From JAGNXB01 sp964471595 (GTDB taxonomy: Bacteria; Bacteroidota; Bacteroidia; Chitinophagales; Saprospiraceae): DNA of 64,000 bases. The number at the start of each line of letters is the position of its first letter. Within the stretch, counting starts at the first letter, position 1. The notes beneath the pieces were generated by a model. It had not been told where the DNA came from. It ran no database searches and was given only the letters and a program-made list of their open reading frames with translations. This document shows, piece by piece, positions 59,852 through 64,000 of this stretch. The DNA lies in the NCBI GenBank assembly GCA_964471595.1, contig CAYYGN010000009.1, positions 27,266-91,265 on the forward strand, read 5' to 3'. Made by a program: the position numbers and the translations under genes.

Positions 59852-61369
59852 ATGAGCCAAACCCTGTCTCCTACCGGGATACTCATCCTGATCGCCGGAT
59901 ATTTTCTGTTGTTGTACTTCGTCTCCCTGTTGACCGGTCGCCGGACGGACAATGCGACATTTTTCCTGGCGGGGAGGCGCACCCACTGGATATGGATTGC
60001 CATCGGCATGATCGGCGCATCGCTGTCCGGAGTCACGTTCATATCCATACCTGGCGTGGTGGGGACGGAAGGGCTCAACCGAGATTTTTCCTATTTCCAG
60101 GTCGTCCTGGGCTATTTGTTGGGATATGCGGTCATCGCGCTGGTCTTGTTGCCCCTGTATTACCGGCTCAACCTGACCACCATCTACGGGTATCTGCAGG
60201 AGCGGTTCGGATTCTGGAGTTACAAGACAGGTGCTGCTTATTTCCTGCTCAGCCGGGTGATTGGCTCCGCGTTCCGCTTGTTCCTGGTGGCCATGGTGCT
60301 CGACCGGTTTGTCGTGGGGCCCATGGGCGTGCCGTTTTGGGTCACCGTACTGGTGAGCATCCTCCTGATCTGGGTGTACACCCGTCGCAGCGGCATGCAG
60401 ACCATCATATTTACCGACGTCCTCCAGACCGTCTTCATGTTGCTGGCGGTGGCACTCACCATCGTGTTCATCAACGAGGCCATGGGGCACAGTGGCTGGG
60501 ATTGGATCCGGACGGTCCGGGAAAGCGGACACAGCCGGGTATTTTTCTGGTCCGGCGGATGGGAAGACCCCAATTATTTTTTCAAGCAGTTTCTCAGCGG
60601 AGCCCTCATCACCATCGTTATGACCGGTCTGGACCAGGACATGATGCAAAAGAACCTGGCCTGCAGGTCCCTGCGGGACGCTCAGAAAAACATGTTCACC
60701 TTTTGCCTGATTCTGGTGGTCGCCAACCTGCTTTTCCTCAGCCTGGGAGCGCTTTTGCATCACTATGCCGCTTTCGCCGGTATTGCCGTCCCGGAGCGCA
60801 CCGATCAACTGTACCCGCTCCTGGCGCTCGAATATCTGCCGCCTGCTGTGGGCATTTTATTCATCATCGGTCTGATCGCGGCAGCTTATTCCAGCGCCGA
60901 CTCGGCCCTGACAGCGCTGACCACCTCCTTTTGTGTGGATTTTCTGGGGGTAGACACCGGGGCCGAAAGCGGCGTGCAATCAGTGCGCACTCGCCGGATC
61001 GTCCACATCGGGATGTCCGTCCTGATGTTTTTCGTGATCCTCGCCTTTTCGGCCATCCACAACGAAGCGGTGATCACCAAGCTGTTTGAAATCGCCGGAT
61101 ATACCTATGGTCCGCTGCTGGGCCTTTTCGCCTTCGGGTTGGTGACCCGGCGCCGGGTCAACGACCTATGGGTCATTCCGGTCGCGCTGGCAGCGCCGGT
61201 CCTGACGTATGTGCTGAATGCCAATTCCGCGATGTGGTTCGGCGGATTGAAACTGGGCTTCCTCCTTATCGCCGTCAACGGCATGCTGATGTTTGCCGGG
61301 CTGTGGGCCATTTCCACAAGACCTCCCGGAAGTCCTGTTTCTACCGGAGAGGGCGGCATGCATTCATAA
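59852..61369 (+). CDS. Sodium:solute symporter family transporter
   Basis: A 505-residue SSS family (SLC5-like) protein with about 13 membrane helices. Family marks are F-F-L-A-G-R-R near the N-terminus, G-A-S-L-S-G-V-T-F, Y-R-L-N-L-T-T-I-Y-G-Y-L-Q-E-R-F-G and A-A-Y-S-S-A-D-S-A-L-T-A-L-T in the conserved helix. It imports a small organic solute with sodium; the substrate cannot be assigned. A TACTTTG box with one base less spacing than consensus lies 22 nt upstream. A short degenerate copy of its C-terminal region occurs at the right edge of the window. Confidence 0.93.
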   Translation: MSQTLSPTGILILIAGYFLLLYFVSLLTGRRTDNATFFLAGRRTHWIWIAIGMIGASLSGVTFISIPGVVGTEGLNRDFSYFQVVLGYLLGYAVIALVLLPLYYRLNLTTIYGYLQERFGFWSYKTGAAYFLLSRVIGSAFRLFLVAMVLDRFVVGPMGVPFWVTVLVSILLIWVYTRRSGMQTIIFTDVLQTVFMLLAVALTIVFINEAMGHSGWDWIRTVRESGHSRVFFWSGGWEDPNYFFKQFLSGALITIVMTGLDQDMMQKNLACRSLRDAQKNMFTFCLILVVANLLFLSLGALLHHYAAFAGIAVPERTDQLYPLLALEYLPPAVGILFIIGLIAAAYSSADSALTALTTSFCVDFLGVDTGAESGVQSVRTRRIVHIGMSVLMFFVILAFSAIHNEAVITKLFEIAGYTYGPLLGLFAFGLVTRRRVNDLWVIPVALAAPVLTYVLNANSAMWFGGLKLGFLLIAVNGMLMFAGLWAISTRPPGSPVSTGEGGMHS

Positions 61370-61400
61370 AAAGGGCAGGAACCTGCACTGGTCCCTGCCC
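61368..61400 (-). terminator. Rho-independent terminator for the T9SS protein gene
   Basis: On the minus strand, stem GGGCAGG plus GGT/ACC with a 6-nt loop is followed by TTTTT. It sits between convergent genes. Confidence 0.8.
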
Positions 61401-61424
61401 ATCATTGATCCCGCAAACTGGCAT

Positions 61425-63158
61425 TTATTTCACCACCAGACGGGAGGAATATTTCCTGTCCTCCTGGCGAATGGTGACGATATAAACCCCCGGGCGGATA
61501 CCGTTCAGGGAAAGTATGCGGTCATTCCCTCGACCTGTACCGGCCCATACCTTCCTGCCTTGCAAATCCCAGAAGTTGATGTCATGAGGAATGCCTTCCT
61601 GGCCCTGCCATTGAAGGCGTACGGCATTAGTCGCCGGATTGGGCGACAGATGAATGGCATGGAAAACGGGACCAAACCCTGAAACAGATGAAATTTCTCC
61701 GGCCTTGAACGACACGGTATTTCCATAAGTCGGGCCATCGGTATGCAACGCGTAGGATCGCGCGAAGTACCGCTTGCCTGGTTGCAGTCCGTCGATGGAG
61801 ACGGTAAATTCACCCGTACCGGTACCCGATGCCATTTTATGGGCGGATACGTCAGGGAGGAATACCGTATCCCAGACGATGCCCCGCTCCTGGATTACCG
61901 AGCCGCCGTCTTCGATCAGGTCACCCTGGATGACGGCATTGTCGGCAGCGGTAGCGCCCAGGGAAAGCGTGATCAGGACGGGAGGCCGGATTACTTCATT
62001 GTCCACATACCAGGCTTTTTTTACCGCATTGAGGATTGGGTCCGCTTCCTGCAAACGCACCAGGAACAGATAGGCCAACACTTCGGCTTCAAATTCGAAG
62101 GAATTGCGCAACACGGAAATCCCCGACTGGAGCACGGCGTCGATATCCCGGATGGGCAGGCGGTATAGAGCATTCCGCACCTGGTTGCCGGGGTCATCCT
62201 CAGGACTCAGGCCGGTGTCGAGATAGGTGTCCATGATCTGGTAGATCCATTGGTCGAGGCTGTCCAGGAAATAGGGATCCACTGTGGACATGCTCCCTTT
62301 CTTTTGATCCAGGCGTGCGTCAAAGTCATTGAAAAATGCTTCCAATTCAGGCGCCTCCACGCCCAGAAAGGCAAATTCTTCCGCGAAGTGGGGGTAATAG
62401 GCAAGGACGATGTCATACGAGCCGCCATTGCTACCCCAATAGCGTTCCACCTGGGCCTTTCTGTATTCAAAACGCTTGCCCACCTGTACCTCCCAGGGGG
62501 CACGGGCATCACCCAGAAAGACAACTGTGGTTTCCCAGTTACCCTGATCGTTGAGGTCGGAGACGGCATCACCGTAATAGTTGTTGAATTCTTCCGGCGG
62601 AAAGGTATATGTGGAGAGCTGTTCCTGGAGGGCGTCGAGATAACCGGAAGTGAATCCAGCCAGGTATTCACTGGAGTCAAATCGGGACAAAAACGATGGA
62701 TGGGCCTCCAGCAGGTAATCAAAAGCGGTAAGTCCGCGGATTTCCGGCGCATGCAAATTGGTGCAGGGCACGGGGATACTCATTTTGTAGCACTTTTCGA
62801 TGGCTTGCCCGGTTTTGACATTGGTCCGGATGGATTTCCCGTGCCGCATGCCGTCCACCATGTTGACCGTTTCTTCCTCGATCAACTGGCCGGTGACCGG
62901 ATCTCCGTTTTTGGAATGCTTGATGGTCACCGGACCACTCCATTCACCATATTCATTGTACGCGCCGGTGATGACTTCGGTCTGTATGACCTGATGGGCA
63001 CCGCCATAATTACTGGGCACATTGTACACATAAGTCGTGGTTCCCTCGTAAATGCCATCACCCAAATATTTGGTAGTGATTACCGGGGGGGCGTTGCCGC
63101 TACCCACTGCCAACAGGAGGAAAATCCCCAGAACGAGAATGGAGATTGCGTTTTTCAT
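61425..63158 (-). CDS. Secreted protein with T9SS type A sorting domain
   Basis: A 577-residue protein with a signal peptide (L-G-I-F-L-L-L-A-V-G-S-G-N-A). The N-terminal part includes a G-D-G-I-Y-E-G-T-T motif and a long central region without recognised enzyme motifs. An FN3-like module follows around residues 395-490 (L-Q-P-G-K-R-Y-F-A-R-S-Y-A). The C-terminal ~75 residues form the Por secretion sorting domain: L-S-P-N-P-A-T-N, W-D-L-Q-G-R-K-V and G-V-Y-I-V-T-I. The protein should be exported by the type IX system and anchored or released. The start at 63158 overlaps the stop of the preceding membrane protein (ATGA). Confidence 0.88.
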   Translation of the reverse strand: MKNAISILVLGIFLLLAVGSGNAPPVITTKYLGDGIYEGTTTYVYNVPSNYGGAHQVIQTEVITGAYNEYGEWSGPVTIKHSKNGDPVTGQLIEEETVNMVDGMRHGKSIRTNVKTGQAIEKCYKMSIPVPCTNLHAPEIRGLTAFDYLLEAHPSFLSRFDSSEYLAGFTSGYLDALQEQLSTYTFPPEEFNNYYGDAVSDLNDQGNWETTVVFLGDARAPWEVQVGKRFEYRKAQVERYWGSNGGSYDIVLAYYPHFAEEFAFLGVEAPELEAFFNDFDARLDQKKGSMSTVDPYFLDSLDQWIYQIMDTYLDTGLSPEDDPGNQVRNALYRLPIRDIDAVLQSGISVLRNSFEFEAEVLAYLFLVRLQEADPILNAVKKAWYVDNEVIRPPVLITLSLGATAADNAVIQGDLIEDGGSVIQERGIVWDTVFLPDVSAHKMASGTGTGEFTVSIDGLQPGKRYFARSYALHTDGPTYGNTVSFKAGEISSVSGFGPVFHAIHLSPNPATNAVRLQWQGQEGIPHDINFWDLQGRKVWAGTGRGNDRILSLNGIRPGVYIVTIRQEDRKYSSRLVVK

Positions 63159-63631
63159 GACGGGAAGATTTTTTGGTGAGGAACTAGAAGGAGAGCGACC
63201 CCCGCGCCGACCAGACCCATGGAGATATCGTTGAGGCAAGCGGTACCGTTCACCACCCCGCTCCATTCCAGCGCTTCCCAGGCGGGCGCCAGGAGCAGGC
63301 CGCTACATGTCCACCGCCGGTAGGCCGGGCGGGAAGAGGTCTCCCAGATGACCGCCATGAGCAAGGTGTAGCCGAAGGCCCACAATCCGGTGGTCAGGGA
63401 GTACAGGAGAATGTCGGGTACCCTCGATGCCCAAGGCAGCGCTTCCCTGTGGATGGCCGACAGGCCATTGTCCAACCCCCACTCCCGCAACCATCCCGCA
63501 AAAACCGTTGACCCGGGCCGCAGGGCGATATACATCCAGGCGCCGGCAGCCAGGGCGGTCATAGCCGGCAAAAGCCCCCTGATAATACCTGAGTGCGCAA
63601 TCATCCGGTGAGAAAGAAATGAAACAGACAT
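63155..63631 (-). CDS. Small membrane protein of unknown function (VanZ-like topology)
   Basis: A 158-residue protein with about four membrane helices: I-I-R-G-L-L-P-A-M-T-A-L-A-A-G-A, the segment around L-Y-S-L-T-T-G-L-W-A-F-G-Y, A-P-A-W-E-A-L-E-W with G-T-A-C-L-N-D-I, and the last G-L-V-G-A-G-V-A-L-L-L-V. The E-x-x-Q/E-W...D layout resembles VanZ-like proteins, but I cannot assign it firmly. It is translationally coupled to the T9SS protein by a 4-nt overlap. Confidence 0.75.
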   Translation of the reverse strand: MSVSFLSHRMIAHSGIIRGLLPAMTALAAGAWMYIALRPGSTVFAGWLREWGLDNGLSAIHREALPWASRVPDILLYSLTTGLWAFGYTLLMAVIWETSSRPAYRRWTCSGLLLAPAWEALEWSGVVNGTACLNDISMGLVGAGVALLLVPHQKIFPS

Positions 63632-63835
63632 CTTCGGGTGGCTTTCTTCCCAAAGATGAGGGTAAGGACTACCTCACCCGGTGACCGCCATCACGGTCGA
63701 GGGTGATGCTGCTCAGGGGTATTTGAAGGACCTGTTGGGCCGGGTTTCAAAGGCGCAGCAGGCCGCGGAAGCCCCGTGCGGCATAATAGGAGGAAGCGCC
63801 GTTGTTGTAGAAGAAAACCTGGCCGTAATGATAAT

Positions 63836-63895
63836 CCCCTGTTCTGATGTATGTGTTGAATGCCAACTCCGTCAAGTGGTTTGGCGGCCTGTTTA
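63836..63895 (+). pseudogene. Degenerate fragment of a sodium:solute symporter gene
   Basis: The plus strand encodes P-V-L-M-Y-V-L-N-A-N-S-V-K-W-F-G-G-L, matching P-V-L-T-Y-V-L-N-A-N-S-A-M-W-F-G-G-L of the intact symporter (61194-61250). About 80% of the DNA bases agree, with most differences at third codon positions. An in-frame stop lies just upstream (63832-63834) and the match ends near 63893, so only a short piece remains. Confidence 0.6.
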
Positions 63896-63906
63896 TTCCG
63901 CTGATA

Positions 63907-63990
63907 CTGACCCCCCCATTCCGGTGATTTTGACCCCCCTTGTGAAGTCATTGGCCTGTGATGTTGCAAGAGGCAATCTGGTCGTCTGAT
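63907..63990. mobile_element. Possible insertion-sequence terminus (incomplete)
   Basis: Two copies of TGACCCCCC (63908-63916 and 63931-63939) lie 14 nt apart, the first preceded by AC and the second by TT. The repeated (T)TGACCCCC layout resembles the multiple terminal repeats of IS21-like elements from memory of such ends. No transposase gene is inside the window. Confidence 0.3.
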
Positions 63991-64000
63991 ACAAAGTTAG

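Larger units (their letters stand above)
63632..64000. other. Right-edge region without an intact gene; rearranged DNA
   Basis: No intact gene is visible in these 369 nt. They contain a minus-strand reading frame that ends at 63747 (tail Y-A-A-R-G-F-R-G-L-L-R-L) with no visible start before the edge, a symporter gene fragment (63836-63895), and a stretch with two TGACCCCCC motifs (63907-63939) resembling an insertion-sequence end. The sequence beyond the window is needed to interpret it. Confidence 0.6.

Noticed and set aside
1..64000. CRISPR array, rRNA operon, prophage or defence island
   Set aside because: No regularly spaced direct repeats, rRNA-like sequence, phage structural genes or nuclease/toxin clusters were seen on either strand.

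Overview
This 64 kb window is chromosomal DNA from a member of the Bacteroidota, most likely a moderately GC-rich Saprospiria-type organism (Lewinella-like). This is inferred from gene content; no taxonomic marker search was possible. The evidence is two secreted proteins with type IX secretion (T9SS) sorting domains (a CHU_C/gliding-type C-terminus at the left edge, a type A C-terminus near the right edge), many Bacteroidota-type lipoproteins and outer-membrane barrels, ribosomal protein THX, bacillithiol genes (bshB1, a bacilliredoxin), and many promoters with the Bacteroidota -7 element TAnnTTTG. Coding density is high. Genes lie on both strands in short operons, often with 1-8 nt start/stop overlaps.

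Layout. 1-2.5 kb: end of a large T9SS adhesin-like protein with eight ~40-residue cysteine repeats. 2.5-6.3 kb (minus): translationally coupled operon of a Gfo/Idh/MocA oxidoreductase, a lipoprotein, a polyprenyl-phosphate sugar transferase and a DUF1415 protein. 6.4-8.3 kb: prfC and a small membrane protein. 8.4-10.3 kb: bacilliredoxin, a CX4CH lipoprotein, fdhD and THX. 10.4-15.4 kb: M14 peptidase, outer-membrane protein, acyl-CoA ligase, lipoprotein. 15.5-18.5 kb: M23 peptidase with lipoprotein, aat, PagL-like deacylase. 18.5-25.2 kb: sortilin/BNR-repeat protein, gamma-glutamyltransferase, coiled-coil membrane protein, PolB-like exonuclease. 25.2-31.6 kb: miaA, PlsC-like acyltransferase, YqaE protein, FabH-like synthase, THUMP-type RNA methyltransferase, and a secreted protein of a family often labelled asparagine synthetase B. 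31.8-34.6 kb: vWA membrane protein and bshB1. 34.6-38.5 kb: RDD protein, lipoprotein, acyl-CoA carboxylase beta, HtrA protease. 38.6-44.7 kb: dapF, etfBA, bifunctional nuclease, threonine aldolase, DUF423, ung, tRNA-Arg(UCU). 44.8-45.6 kb: an AT-rich upstream region and a small porin-like barrel. 45.7-53.7 kb: a glycan cluster of an FG-GAP/UnbV protein, GH92 alpha-mannosidase, CutC and GH2 beta-mannosidase. 53.7-54.0 kb: a non-coding block with six consecutive hairpins. 54.0-61.4 kb: tmk, Na/Pi cotransporter, pyrG, TPR lipoprotein, sodium:solute symporter. 61.4-64 kb: T9SS protein, small membrane protein, then a disturbed right edge carrying a short degenerate copy of the symporter gene beside what looks like an insertion-sequence end.

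How the genes work together. Most are housekeeping: translation (prfC, aat, THX, miaA, RNA methyltransferase, tRNA), nucleotides (pyrG, tmk, ung), cell wall (dapF, M23), lipid metabolism (FadD, PlsC-like, FabH-like, acyl-CoA carboxylase, EtfAB), and envelope quality control (HtrA). The accessory part is the mannose-glycan cluster, where CutC lies between alpha- and beta-mannosidase genes. The most unusual non-coding signals are the hairpin array between the convergent GH2 and tmk genes, a recurring arrangement of a -7 promoter box exactly four nucleotides before the start codon that predicts leaderless mRNAs, and a tRNA whose encoded CCA shares its last base with the ung start codon. I saw no CRISPR array, rRNA, complete transposase, prophage or recognisable defence system.
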